A stretch of DNA of 64,000 bases from Ridgeia piscesae (taxonomy: Eukaryota > Annelida > Polychaeta > Sabellida > Siboglinidae): NCBI GenBank assembly GCA_025642075.2, contig JAODUO010000620.1, positions 122,501-186,500 on the forward strand. Reading direction: 5' to 3'. The notes under the pieces were generated by a model. It saw only the letters and a list, made by a program, of their open reading frames with translations. It searched no databases and was not told where the DNA came from. Of this stretch, positions 11,340-24,661 are shown piece by piece. The stretch's first letter is position 1, and the number at the start of each line of letters is the position of its first letter. Made by a program: the position numbers and the translations under genes.

Positions 11340-12135
11340 AAGGTCTTCACGTCATATTCGATGAGCCGACAATTAAAGGTTGTTGCTTTCATTGGACCCA
11401 GGCAGTTTGGCAAAAGGTGCAGGAGTTGGACCTGCGCCAGGCGTACCTGGCCGATGACGGAACCTTCAAATACATCAAGAAGGTATGCATACTAAATTCT
11501 GTATTCCTGTACTACAAGAAAACCCGTTCAGCTGTCAACTGTCTCTAACTAAAACCTTTTGGACAAGTTTTACTGTACAAAAAAGTATGTATAACAATGC
11601 TGTGTGTATCCCAACAGTTGGTAAATATCACAAGCACGACTGGTAAATAACTATCAAGGCATCCTGGATTTATGTTGGTAATTCTGTTCATCTTTAGTAT
11701 TGCACACGTTCGGATGAATGTTTTGTTTAATTAATTCCTTTTACATGTGTATTGATGTATAATTGATTCGTTTCTTGTATTTTTGTAAACGTCATAAAAT
11801 TTGTATTTTCTGTGTATGTATTTTTCAGGTACTAGTGCTTCCTGTCTTGCTGGCGGAGCATGTCGCAGCGGCGTTCAACGCACTCATGCTACAAGCATGG
11901 ACGTTCCAACTGGTCGATCTGATGGATTACGTGCAGCGAACCTGGATGACCAGAAGAGTTTGGAACACCGAGTCATGGTCAGTGTACCAGTGACGTGTCA
12001 GAATGAACAACGATGTGGAGGGATATCACGGGGATGGCACCACCAGATTAATCAACATGCCTGTGGAACAGCTCCGCCTCTTTACCAGTTGGTGCCACTC
12101 CTCTTCCTGATGCACAGCTAGCTCCAGTCGCATCA
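11340..12135 (+). pseudogene. MULE (Mutator-like) transposase relic
   Basis: The first block, 11370-11487, reads KGCCFHWTQAVWQKVQEL..YLADDGTFKYIKK and ends at a GTATGC donor-like site. This is the conserved CxxH-type end of the MULE catalytic domain. After an intron-like gap and an acceptor-like TTTTCAG at about 11828, the next block reads LPVLLAEHVAAAFNALM and YVQRTWM..VWNTESWSVY. Across an in-frame stop come MNNDVEGYH and, in another frame, PLYQLVPLLF. The order (LPFLPxEH.., YVxxTW.., VRxNNDVEGxH.., LL) is that of animal MULE transposases with FLYWCH-type fingers. Stops and shifts mark it as dead. A diverged copy of the first block lies at 13880-14065. Confidence 0.72.
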
Positions 12136-12295
12136 CACTTCGTGTCGGAGAAGATCTCATTCAGAAACAGATGATATTAGTAATGGTGACCACATACAAT
12201 ATCCCCCCACTAACTGTATTGAATGCAATACGAGACAACCACGCTACACTTCCCCCAAACACTGGGAGACAGTCGCTCAAGGCACGGGTGTAGCT

Positions 12296-12705
12296 GAGTC
12301 TATGTTCCACATGGACACTGTTTGGGCGTGGGAGGAAACCTTCCTTGGGTGGAGAGGGAGGAAAGAGGTTCAAATACTGGCAGTGGTAGATATGTTTCCC
12401 CAAGGATGGCAGCAGCCAACTACGACAGTTGTCACTGTTGGTTGTTGTGACGACAACTTACTGCGCCCACCCTCGGCTGGCCAAGACTTTCACTGAGATC
12501 GCTTGGGGCCAGTTATCGGCAATGATCTACAGTGTTGACTGTTGTGCAATTGGCGAGTGTGGGCTCGATTACACAGAGCCCCTCTCTTCGCTGCCCGCCC
12601 AGCGACGCCTGTATCAGAAGCAGATGGTCCTGGCAAAAGAACCAAGAAAGCCACTAGTGCTGCATTTGCAGGCAGACAAAGGCCTGTTAAGCATTAAATA
12701 ACCAT
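12296..12705 (+). pseudogene. TatD-like (TATDN2-type) metal-dependent nuclease relic
   Basis: The frame at 12302 starts with FHMD, recalling the HxHxD metal motif with its first His lost, and runs to AVVDMFPQGW. The frame at 12429 then gives HPRLAKTFTEIAWGQL, AIGECGLDYTE (the TatD GExGLD motif), QKQMVLAKE and RKPLVLHLQ. The motif order and spacing fit the N-terminal two thirds of TatD-family DNases, closest in style to TATDN2. A frame change near 12440, loss of the His after KPLVLH (usually HxR), and an early stop at about 12700 make it a pseudogene or fragment. It lies directly after the MULE relic and before a LINE piece and was perhaps moved here with one of them. Confidence 0.62.
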
Positions 12706-12718
12706 ACAGAGACATGTC

Positions 12719-13879
<1,161 letters not shown>

Positions 13880-14065
13880 TTAACTAATTGTAAGAATTCT
13901 GCATGTTTGCAAGATAATAAAAGGGTCTGTGCGTCTGGTTTGATGAGCCGGCTATGAAAGGCTGTTGCTTCCACTCGACACAAGCTGTTGGCGAAAGGTG
14001 CAGGAGTTGGGTCTGCACCAGGTGTATCTTACCGATGACGGAGCATTCAAATACGTAAAGAAGGC
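13880..14065 (+). pseudogene. Second copy of the MULE exon block
   Basis: Diverged duplicate of about 11290-11487. It shares gatgagccg..aaagg.tgttgcttyc, then gcgaaaggtgcaggagttgg, then ccgatgacgga.c.ttcaaatac. The reading frame is broken by indels and no other transposase part follows. This is a solo exon duplicate or the end of a second element. Confidence 0.65.
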
Positions 14066-14265
14066 ACAGATACTTAATTATGCTCATATTCAGGAAGAAG
14101 GCAGCAATCAATAATTATGGCTGAGAACAGGAAGTAGGCAGCATTCAAGAATAGTTTGTTATGATACATATACAAATACACGTGCCGAGTTGCCTCAGGA
14201 ATGGGGCCAAGTTGTCTCGAGACAACTCGGTCTGGGCGGAGTTGTCCGTGGGCCAAAGTTTCTGC

Positions 14266-15027
14266 CGGCACTCACTGGTCTAGAGAGGACTGACCTGGTG
14301 GAGTTTGACAGCAGTGGTGAGGGGTGTACAGACGCTCACTGGTCTAGACAGGACTGACCTGGTTGAGTTTGACAGCAGTGGTGAGAGGTGTACAGACCCT
14401 CACTGGTCTAGACAGGACTGACCTGGTGGAGTTTGTCAGCAGTGGTGAGAGGTGTACAGATGCTCACTGGTCTAGACAGGACTGACCTGGTGGAGTTTGT
14501 CAGCAGTGGTGAGAGGTGTACAGATGCTCACTGGTCTAGACAGGACTGACCTGGTGGAGTTTGACAGCAGTGGTGAGAGGTGTACAGACCCTCACTGCTC
14601 TAGACAGGACTGTCCTGGTAGGGTTTGTCAGCAGTGGTGAGAGGCTTACAGACCCTCACTGATATAGAGATGATTCACCTCGTAGAGCTTGACAGCAATT
14701 GTAAGTAGGCTTACTTCAACTATGAGCTTGTTAGATGAGTTGATGGCATCAGATGGTACCACTGACTTAACTACATCAATATAAAATTTGTTTAAATTAT
14801 TTTATTACTATTTTTATTTATTTATCTATTATTTGTTTCTTAAATTATTTGTATTTTAGGACCACATTGGAAATATGTGTACTTCTGTGTACTTTCATGT
14901 CTGATCCTTGGTATTGTTATATACATACTTTGTCTTTTTTTGCATTTGAATCGTAATTATGTTTTTTTTGCATATATATAATTCTTTACCCAATAAATTC
15001 AACTCAACTCAACTCAAACTCAACTCA
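14266..15027 (+). repeat. Composite VNTR unit 1 (no leader)
   Basis: About seven 62-64-bp monomers (core ctcactggtctagacagg ... gtttgacagcagtggtgag) at 14266-14700, then a type-1 tail. The tail has gatggcatcagatggtacca, an aggaccacattggaaatatg block and a T-rich block. It ends in aataaa plus a (CAACT)n run at about 14992-15027. The usual leader is missing; instead the array follows a short palindrome (gttgtctcgagacaac) at about 14212. Confidence 0.85.
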
Positions 15028-16755
15028 ATCCACAGAATTTTGCCAGTTGGGCATGTTACTGGACCATCAACGCAAAAATGGCTAACCATAGCGATGTTGT
15101 GGAATGTTCGTTCGAGATTCTGGTCTCATGGAGACAGGGAAGCTGGAAACCGGACTCGATGACGACTTTCAAGAACTCTGTCACCAGACCCTCACTGATC
15201 TAGAGAGGATTTAGTTGAGCTTGTTCGTAGTGGAGAGAGGCATACAGACCCTCACTGATCCAGAGAGGAATGATTTAGTGGAGTTTGTCAGCAGTGGTGA
15301 GAGGCATACAGACCCTCACTGATCTAGAGAGGAATGATTTAGTGGAGTTTGTTGGCAGTGGGGAGAGGCGTACAGACCCTCACTGATCCAGAGAGGAATG
15401 ACTTAGTGGAGTTTGTCAGCAGTGGTGAGAGGCGTACAGACCCTCACTGATCCAGAGAGGAATGATTTAGTGGAGTTTGTCAGCAGTGGGGAGAGGCGTA
15501 CAGACCCTCACTGATCCAGAGAGGAATGACTTAGTGGAGTTTGTCAGCAGTGGTGAGAGGCGTACAGACCCTCACTGATTTAGACAGAACTGACCTTATG
15601 GAGTTTGTCAGCAGTGGAGAGAGGTCTACAGACCCTCAATGATCTAAACAGAAATGACCTGGCAGAGTTTGTCAGCAGTGGTGAGAGGCGTACAGACCCT
15701 CACTGATTTAGACAGAACTGACCTTATGGAGTTTGTCAGCAGTGGAGAGAGGTCTACAGACCCTCACTGATCTAAACAGAAATGACCTGGCAGAGTTTGT
15801 CAGCAGTGGATGAGAGGCTACAGACCCTCACTGATCTAAACAGAAATGACCTGGCAGAGTTTGTCAGCAGTGGTGAGAGGCATACAGACCCTCACTGATC
15901 TAAACAGAAATGACCTGGCAGAGTTTGTCAGCAGTGGTGAGAGGCATACAGACCCTCACTGATCTAAACAGAAATGACCTGGCAGAGTTTGTCAGCAGTG
16001 ATGAGAGGTCTACAGACCCTCACTGATCTAAACAGAAATGACCTGGCAGGGTTTGTCAGCAGTGGTGAGAGGCATACAGACCCTCACTGATCTAAACAGA
16101 AATGACCTGGCAGAGTTTGTCAGTAATGGTGAGAGGCATACCGACCCTCACTGATTAGAGGCATACCGACCCTCACTGATCTAAACAGAAATGACCTGGC
16201 AGAGTTTGTCAGCAGTGGTGAGAGGCATACTGACCCTCACTGATCTAAACAGGAATGACCTGGTAGGGTTTGTCAGCAGTGGTGAGAGGCTTACAGACCC
16301 TCACTGATATAGAGATGATTCACTTCGTAGAGCTTGACAGCAGTGTAAAGGGGCATACAGACTCCTCACTGATTAAGAGGATGATTTTCCTAGTAGATTG
16401 GCTTGTTCTTATATCAAATAACTGAAATACTGGTTTGTACCAACTGTGGAACTGAGAAATTGTTAGATGAGTTGATGGCATCAGATGGTACCACTGACTT
16501 AACTACATCAATATAACATTTGTTTTAATTATTTTATTACTGTTTTCATTTATTTATCTACTATTTGTTTCTTAAATTATTTGTAATTTTTAAGGACCAC
16601 ATTGGAAATATGTGTACTTCTGTGTACTTTCATGTCTGATCCTTGGTATTGTTATATACATACTTTGTCTTTTTTTGCTTTTGCATCGTAATTGTGTTTT
16701 TTGCGTTTATATAATTCTTTACCCAATAAATTCAACCTCAACTCAAACTCAACTC
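15028..16755 (+). repeat. Composite VNTR unit 2
   Basis: Leader at 15028-15190 (gaattttgccagttgggcat ... ggtctcatggagacaggg ... gatgacgactttcaagaact), then about 19 monomers to about 16400. The first monomers are of the ccagagaggaatgatttagtgg type, the later ones of the ctaaacagaaatgacctggc type. A type-1 tail with aataaattcaac and CAACT repeats follows. The leader reads as an open frame for a short distance (MANHSDVVECSFEILVSW) but meets stops inside the array. Confidence 0.88.
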
Positions 16756-18721
16756 AATCCACAGAATTTTGCCAGTTGGGCATGTTACTGGACCATCAAC
16801 GCAAAAATGGCTAACCATAGCGATGTTGTGGAATGTTCGTTCGAGATTCTGGTCTCATGGAGACAGGGAAGCTGGAAACCGGACTCGATGACGACTTTCA
16901 AGAACTCTGTCACCAGACCCTCACTGATCTAGAGAGGATTTAGTTGAGCTTGTTCGTAGTGGAGAGAGGCATACAGACCCTCACTGATCCAGAGAGGAAT
17001 GATTTAGTGGAGTTTGTCAGCAGTGGTGAGAGGCATACAGACCCTCACTGATCTAGAGAGGAATGATTTAGTGGAGTTTGTTGGCAGTGGTGAGAGGCGT
17101 ACAGACCCTCACTGATCTAGAGAGGAATGATTTAGTGGAGTTTGTTGGCAGTGGTGAGAGGCGTACAGACCCTCACTGATCCAGAGAGGAATGATTTAGT
17201 GGAGTTTGTCAGCAGTGGGGAGAGGCGTACAGACCCTCACTGATCCAGAGAGGAATGACTTAGTGGAGTTTGTCAGCAGTGGTGAGAGGCGTACAGACCC
17301 TCACTGATTTAGACAGAACTGACCTTATGGAGTTTGTCAGCAGTGGAGAGAGGTCTACAGACCCTCACTGATCTAAACAGAAATGACCTGGCAGAGTTTG
17401 TCAGTAGTGATGAGAGGTCTACAGACCCTCACTGATCTAAACAGAAATGACCTGGCAGAGTTTGTCAGCAGTGGTGAGAGGCATACAGACCCTCACTGAT
17501 CTAAACAGAAATGACCTGGCAGAGTTTGTCAGTAGTGATGAGAGGTCTACAGACCCTCACTGATCTAAACAGAAATGACCTGGCAGAGTTTGTCAGTAGT
17601 GATGAGAGGTCTACAGACCCTCACAGATCTAGACAGAAATGACCTGGCAGAGTTTGTCAGTAGTGATGAGAGGTCTACAGACCCTCACAGATCTAGACAG
17701 AAATGACCTGGCAGAGTTTGTCAGCAGTGGTGAGAGGCATACAGACCCTCACTGATCTAAACAGAAATGACCTGGCAGAGTTTGTCAGCAGTGGTGAGAG
17801 GCATACAGACCCTCACTGATCTAAACAGAAATGACCTGGCAGAGTTTGTCAGCAGTGGTGAGAGGCATACAGACCCTCACTGATCTAAACAGAAATGACC
17901 TGGCAGAGTTTGTCAGCAGTGGTGAGAGGCATACAGACCCTCACTGATCTAACAGAAATGACCTGGCAGAGTTTGTCAGCAGTGGTGAGAGGCATACAGA
18001 CCCTCACTGATCTAAACAGAAATGACCTGGCAGAGTTTGTCAGCAGTGGTGAGAGGCATACAGACCCTCACTGATCTAGAGAGGACTGACCTCATGTAGT
18101 TTGCCAGCAGTGGTGAGAGGCATACAGACCCTCACTGATCTAGAGAGGACTGACCTAGTAGAGTTGGTATGTTCTTTGTGAAATACTGAAATACTGGTTA
18201 GAGACATATGTCTGATACAAGTTGTGGACACGTTTCCCTGCTGCATATTATTTATATTGACTAACATAGTCACAACTTTTTTGCCATAAGATACTTTACA
18301 GTTATACTTAACGTTTCTAGTGTGATGACTGTTCCGAGTAATTTCTTTTATGTTTGAGATGGAATGACACTTTGCATATTATTTATATTGACTCACATTG
18401 TCACAACATTTTTGCCATAAGATTCTTTACTACTATGTTTAATGTTTCTAGAGTGGTGACTGTTCCGAGTAATATGTTTTATGTTTATGATGGAATGACC
18501 CGCATCTTTGATTTATTACAGTATTCATTGATGTATTTTTTCAAAATTAATTATTACAACTTTTTTGAGGACTACCTTGGAAATAAGCGTGTTTTAATGT
18601 GTTATCCTCAGTAGTAGTATTTATAATAATATATATACATATATATATTTGTTTTCTGTTTGCTTTTGCTTTGCAGTTATGGTTATTTGCACATATATAA
18701 TTTTAACCAATTAAACACAAC
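16756..18721 (+). repeat. Composite VNTR unit 3
   Basis: The leader is nearly identical to that of unit 2, and the array of about 19-20 monomers (64-bp period in the main part) runs to about 18165. The tail is of type 2: ggtatgttctttgtgaaatac, catatgtctgatacaa, ttattacagtattcattg, an AT tract, gttatggttatttgcacata, and aattaaacacaactcaa. The shared leader and early monomers of units 2 and 3 suggest a recent tandem duplication. Confidence 0.88.
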
Positions 18722-19092
18722 TCAATTTATGGAATTTGACCAGCTGGGTGCGTTCCAGGAAGTTGAAGTGGAGACCATCAACGAAAGAAGGCGGACCATA
18801 ACTCAGTCGTAGAACGCGCATTCTACATTCTGGTCACCTGGAGACAGGGAAGCAGGAAACCGGACTCGATGACGACTTTCAACAAACTCCATCACCATAC
18901 CCTGACTGATCTAGACAGGATTGACCTCGCGGAGCTTGATAGCAGTGGTAAGAGGCATACAGACCGACACTGATCTAGAGAGGATTGACCTCGTGGAGCT
19001 TGATAGCAGTGGTGAGAGGCATACAGACCCTCACTGATCTAAACAGAAATGACCTGGTAGAGTTTATCAGCAGTGGTGAGAGGCATACAGAC

Positions 19093-20695
19093 CAGAGCTG
19101 TAACAAGTATATTTATTTTGTACTTGAGTAAAAGTAAAAGTAACCTTAGAAAAAGCTACTCTAGTAAAAGTTAAAGTACTTCTAGAAAAATGTACTTGAA
19201 GTACAAGTAAAAACATGTACTTGAAGTAAACACAAAAGTACTTTTCTCCTGAAATTAATTCTCAATGGGATATTATATCTTTTTTAAATGTTTATTACAA
19301 TCGTTGGTTATAGATGCATGTGTGATGAATTTTATTATGTGTTGCTTGTTGGAACAGTGTTATACAAATTTCACGATTACAATTAGGAAGCATTCGGTCT
19401 AGATGAATGGTTATAATAACGTGTCTTAAAATATGTCATCATTTGTAATAATTACTAATTGTAACATTTATAAAATACTTTAGTTAAATTAAACAGTTCC
19501 ACACACTGATCTATATTAAAATAGATAGAGATTATAAAGATGTTGTTCCACAAGAGCCTTTGATATCTACAGCATGTGCAGTTCACAGTGAACATCTAAA
19601 GCTAATAAACTGTCAACAATATGCAAGACACAATAAGACAAGTAAGGCAGCTGTTTTTCATGTCTACTCAATGCAAGGCTTTAAATAACAGGGCCAATGA
19701 CATTCATCAGCATTGTCGTATTAGCAGCTCAGTAAGGAAGTCTTGCACTGCAGTTGTGACACCCAGTTCAAGCAGAGTGGCTTCAGCGCCAGACCCCAGA
19801 TTGCAATTAGGTCACTGGCTTCTTCAGGTGACAAAGCAAATCATTTGTTCAACTGATGTAGAAATGCAGCCAGTCCAGGAGACTTAACATGTCTGTCTGT
19901 TGTACGTTCCGGCTGATATTTCTAAATAAATCTATGCTAACGGCAAACGTTGCCATGCTTCTGGTGGAGATCATTCGCGGAACTTTTAGGATATTTGCAA
20001 ATGTAACAAAGAAATTATGAGTACTTCACTACATTTACAAAAAGTACACATTATGTGTACATCGTTACAAGTAAAAGTACTTCCAAGAAAATGTACTTCG
20101 ATACTCATGAAAAGTAAACTTTTCTACTTAAGTAAAGTAACAAAGTAGATGTACTTCGTTACATTACGACTCTGATATCACATTCCAAAATGTTGAAGTC
20201 TTGAGATGGGCTAATATGTCCAGCATAGAAGCCACTCTAACGGCTTCCCAACTCCGTTGGACTGGACATATCATCCGTATGAATGACAGCAGATTACCAA
20301 AGGCTGTATTCTATGGAGAATTAACCGAAGGGAAACGTCTTCATGGTGGACAACGGCTGTGATACAAAGATGTAGTCAAACGACACCTAAAGGCCCACAT
20401 CACCGTAGACCACTGGGAGACCCTTACAAAAGATCGACAACAGTGGAGGCAGGCCATACACACATGAAAAAGCCACATTGAAGAAAAGATACAATAAAAA
20501 TACCAACACGATCACAATCTCCGCCATGGCCTTCCTCATCCTTCTGCCCCTGTCATTTTCTGTGTCAACTGCGGGAGAGATTTAAAATCTCAAATTGGAC
20601 TATTCTCTCACCAACGAGCAAAGCACGTAATGGACGAACCCCTACACTGATGTCATCATCGGACACGATGGACAGCAAAGAGAGAGACGACTCTG
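19093..20695. mobile_element. Non-autonomous hAT-like transposon (contains a nested LINE)
   Basis: The ends are inverted: cagagctgtaac at the left and ..gttacattacgactctg at the right. Both arms are rich in GTACTT/AAGTA words such as tacttgagtaaaagta and cttttctacttaagtaaagt, typical of hAT-type MITEs. An 8-bp target duplication, atacagac, lies at 19085-19092 and 20696-20703, the hAT hallmark size. The interior (about 19260-20030) has one 88-codon ORF without recognisable domains and no transposase. The right end is split by the LINE at 20178-20686. Confidence 0.85.
20178..20686 (+). mobile_element. 5'-truncated LINE, C-terminal part with C2H2 finger
   Basis: Translates in broken frames as VLRWANMSSIEATLTASQLR, WTGHIIRMND, PKAVFYGEL, GKRLHGGQRL, YKDVVKRHLKAH and WETLTKDRQQWRQAIHT, the standard C-terminal region of many invertebrate LINE polymerases. 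A finger follows: C-x2-C-x12-H-x4-H (FCVNCGRDL ... LFSHQRAKH). A 12-bp target duplication, acgactctgata, flanks it at 20166-20177 and 20687-20698. Stops make it inactive. Confidence 0.88.
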
Positions 20696-21892
20696 ATACA
20701 GACCCTCACTGATCTAAACAGAAATGACCTGGCAGAGTTTGTCAGCAGTGGTGAGAGGCTTACAGACCCTCACTGATCTCAACAGAAATGACCTGGTAAA
20801 GTTTGTCAGCAGTGGTGAGAGGCTTACAGACCCTCACTGGTATAGAGAGGATTCACCTCGTAGAGCTTGACAGCCATTGTAAGCAGACTTACTTCAACCA
20901 TGAACTAACACCATGGCAATTATTTAATATAATATTTAAATGTTTAATGATTTTCCAATAGCTGGGATTTGACTTGTTTCTAACTATACAATTTACGTGC
21001 AAATTCTGTGTTTGCTTACCAATTGTGGAACTGTGGAATTGTTAGATGAGTTGATGGCATCAGATGGTACCACTGACTTAACTACATCAATATTACATTT
21101 GTTTTAATTATTTTATTAGTTTTTATTTATTTATTTTATTACTTGTTTCTTAAATTATTAGTATTTTTTAGGACCACATTGGAAATATGTGTACTTCTGT
21201 GTACTTTGATGTCTGATCTTTGGTATTATTATATACATACTTTGTCTTTTTTTGCTTTTGCATCGTAATTATGTTTTTTGCGTTTATATAATTCTTTACC
21301 AAATAACCTCAACTCAAACCACAGAATTTTGCCAGTTGGGTATGCTACTGGACCTGGAAGTTGAGACCATCAACGCAAAAATGGCTAACCATAGCGATGT
21401 CGTGGAGTGTTCATTCGAGATTCTGGTCTCATGGAGACATGGAAGCGGGAAACCAGACTCGATGACGACTTTCAAGAACTCTTATCACCAGACCCTCACT
21501 GATCTAGAGAGGATTGATTTAGTGGAGTTTGTTAGCAGTGGTGAGAGGCCTACAGACCCTCACTGATCTAGAGAGGACTGACCTGATGGAGTTTGTCAGC
21601 AGTGGTGAGAGGCGTACAGACCCTCCCTGGTCTAGACAGGATTGACCTAGTGGAGTTGGTATGTTCTTTGTGAAATACTGGTTAGAGACATATGTCTAAT
21701 ACAATTTATGGACACGTTTCCCTGCTGCATATTATTTATATTAACTCACATAGTCAATATGTTTTATGTTTGTTGTAGAATGACCCCATCCTTGTTTTAT
21801 TACAGTATTTGTTGATGTATTTTTTCAAAATAAATTATTACTACTTTTATTGAGAACTATTTTGGAAATTAATGTGTTATCCTCAGTAGTAT

Positions 21893-22220
<328 letters not shown>

Positions 22221-22919
22221 TAAATGCACTATATTTGTTCCTCTTAATAAAGCCATCTTTACCAGTGTTTCACAATCCAATCAGAAGGACTTTTCCCTTC
22301 ACAAGAATGCATTTTTATGCCAATCAGAAGACGTTTTGCATCTACGGATCAAGATTTGAATCTGCTGACTTTTGCATGAAGCCAAACAGTCAGACATACT
22401 TTTGCCTTTGTGTTTATCTGCTGCTGTTTTAGTCTTTTCAAGCTTTGTATCATTTAGTTGACTAACAGGTTTGCCTGAGAAATCTTTTGTTAAGTGCAAA
22501 GGTAAGATTGATATCATATTTGAACATATTAATTGTATATTTCACATTTAATAAGAGAAAAACAGCGTATCATATTATGTCTATTTAAAACAAGGAAAAA
22601 TGGCTACCGTGGTGTTGATACTTCTGCATTATGCTTATTCTTAATCACACCCTGATTAATGTAAATCAGCAGTAATTGTTATAGGCTACGACTTACAAAA
22701 TTTTAATAAATGGGGCTTAACACCCTGAACACGGAATTCACTACGTATAGTTTTGTCTTGGAAGGTGTGAAAATGCAGAAATACACATGTAATATGATAT
22801 TTATGATATATCCTCAATATGTTTACCTATAACTGAAGGAGATAATAACTTCTTTCTTCGTTTTATTATATAAATTTAGAATAAAATGCATAGTGCTTAA
22901 TACCCAATATATTTTTCAG

Positions 22920-24661
22920 ATGCCACGAAATTACAAGAAGACTGAAGGTGATAGGGTCAACTACGCTGGTTGTCGGGCAGTGGAGGATGCTTGCAACTCG
23001 GTGGTGAGAAAGGAAATGTCAGCAAACCAGGCATCAAAGTTCTTTGGTGTATCCAAGAAGTCTATCCTGAGAAGAGTCAGAGCGAAAATTCCGGTAAACG
23101 CCCATGTTGAGAAAAGGTGAACTTTGACCCAGGACTTGTGGAGTGTCTCAAGCTATTGGCTGACTAGGGATGGGAAAGTGGAAGTCAAGGACGTCATCCA
23201 GGAATTCTGCAAGGAACGAGATATCATCACACCCTTCAAGGACAACCATCCAGGCCGTGACTGGATGGATGGATTTTTAAGGCGTCATCCATCCCTTGCT
23301 CCTTGCAAGACAGAGCAACTCCGTTCTGTCAGAGCCCGTGCCCAGGACCCGGAGGTGGTGAGGGTCTGGTTTGAAATGTTGGTCAGGGAAATGACGCAGG
23401 CTGGAGTGAAGACTTTGCCTGAGCAGTTTTTAACGTGGACGAAAGTGGTTTCATCACCGATCCTAAGTGTGATGTGGTGTTGGCCCGAAGAGATGTCAAG
23501 CGCGTTATCCAGGCTATCAGGGGCTCTGGTAGAGACCATATTACAGTGAACTGTGGAGGATCTGTGGCAAGCATGTATGTCGTCTATAATGGGAAAAATC
23601 TGTACCACAACTGGACACAAGAGTGGATCAGAGAAGACCAGTTACACTACAAATGAGAAGGGATGGGTGGAAGGTCCACAGTTCCATGGTTGGTTCAAGA
23701 GAATATTTCTAAAAGAAACAGTACACTTGAGACATCGGCCAAGAATGATGATTTGCGATGGCCACGTCTCTCACCCGATACTTGCTCTGATCCAAGAGGC
23801 CAAGGACAACAATGTAATCATTCCTCTGGACTGGTCAGTCTTCCGACCAGTAAAACTGTGATGACAACAGCTGCTGCGCGAGTTTGTGAGAACCCACAGT
23901 GGACCGATTGCAAAGAAATCATTTTCCGGACTGCTAAAGAAATTCTACCAACAATCATTCACAGCAGAACTGACAAAGGCAGGCTTTAGAGTATGTGGGA
24001 TCTTCCCTTTCAATGCAGATGTTGTTCCGAAGGAGCAATTGATGCTATCCCCTTTCACTGCTCCACCAGCTCACCAAGCTCAAGCTCCATCACCAAGCAC
24101 ATCAGCTGCAAATCCAGCAGCTCCAACATCACCTGATGCCAGATGTGTCACTGCCAGCTGCAACACCATCCACTTCCCTAGTACCATCAACATCCAACAA
24201 GAGCATCAGAGACTTCTTCCTGATGCGTCTGCAGGCACGTTTCTCTGGCAACAATGGCACTGGAAGAGGACGATCGGCCAGGATCCAGCGGTTCAGATAT
24301 GACGAAAGTCTCACTGCAGACGAATGCGTTACACATTTGCGTGAGGAGGAAGAGAGATAAAGCTCCACTCCACGAGGTCATGGAAGAGGCAGAGGTAGAT
24401 GCCGTGAACAGAGGATAGATCGAGGAGCACTCAGCCAGGTACATCAACTTCCCAAATGAGTGCTCCTTCATCCCCATCATCTTCAGACAGAGATGACACC
24501 GGAAAGAAATGTGAACAGTCTGGGGTGAATGTCTGGGGTGAATGCTGGATTTCTTGTGACCTTTGTGATGAGTGGTTTCGCATGAACTGTGTTGGAACTC
24601 CACTGCCCTCCAGAGATGATGGAAGATGAGGAATGGACATGTGGTGATTGTACACAGTAGA
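22920..24661 (+). pseudogene. Pogo/Tigger-type transposase with C-terminal PHD finger, degraded
   Basis: Starts at ATG 22920 (MPRNYKKTEGDRVN), just after a TTTTTCAG acceptor-like site. An N-terminal psq-type helix-turn-helix (MSANQASKFFGVSKKSILRR) is followed by a CENP-B-type DNA-binding block (HPGRDWMDGFLRRHPSL, RARAQD). The DDE domain has the first Asp in VDESGF (about 23432), the second in CDGHVSH (about 23757) and the third in LDWSVFRPVK (about 23830); the usual LPPHTSH segment before the third is deleted. A Pro/Ser-rich linker and RDFFLMRLQ follow. At 24511-24659 there is a PHD-type finger (CDLCDEWF..NCVG ... EEWTCGDC). At least five stops or shifts separate these blocks, and a 13-bp duplication (tctggggtgaatg) disrupts the start of the finger. 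Terminal inverted repeats were not found. Confidence 0.82.

Larger units (their letters stand above)
18722..21310 (+). repeat. Composite VNTR unit 4, split by hAT and LINE insertions
   Basis: Leader variant 2 (ggaatttgaccagctgggtg, aagttgaagtggagaccatc) at 18722-18900. About three monomers run to 19092 and about three more follow from 20704 to about 20880, then a type-1 tail. The array is interrupted exactly by the insertion at 19093-20695, whose 8-bp target duplication comes from the monomer (atacagac). Confidence 0.88.

Noticed and set aside
14266..18165. Hammerhead-type ribozyme in the monomers
   Set aside because: ctgatctag recalls the CTGATGA core, but the GAAA and cleavage-site elements are missing at the right spacing.
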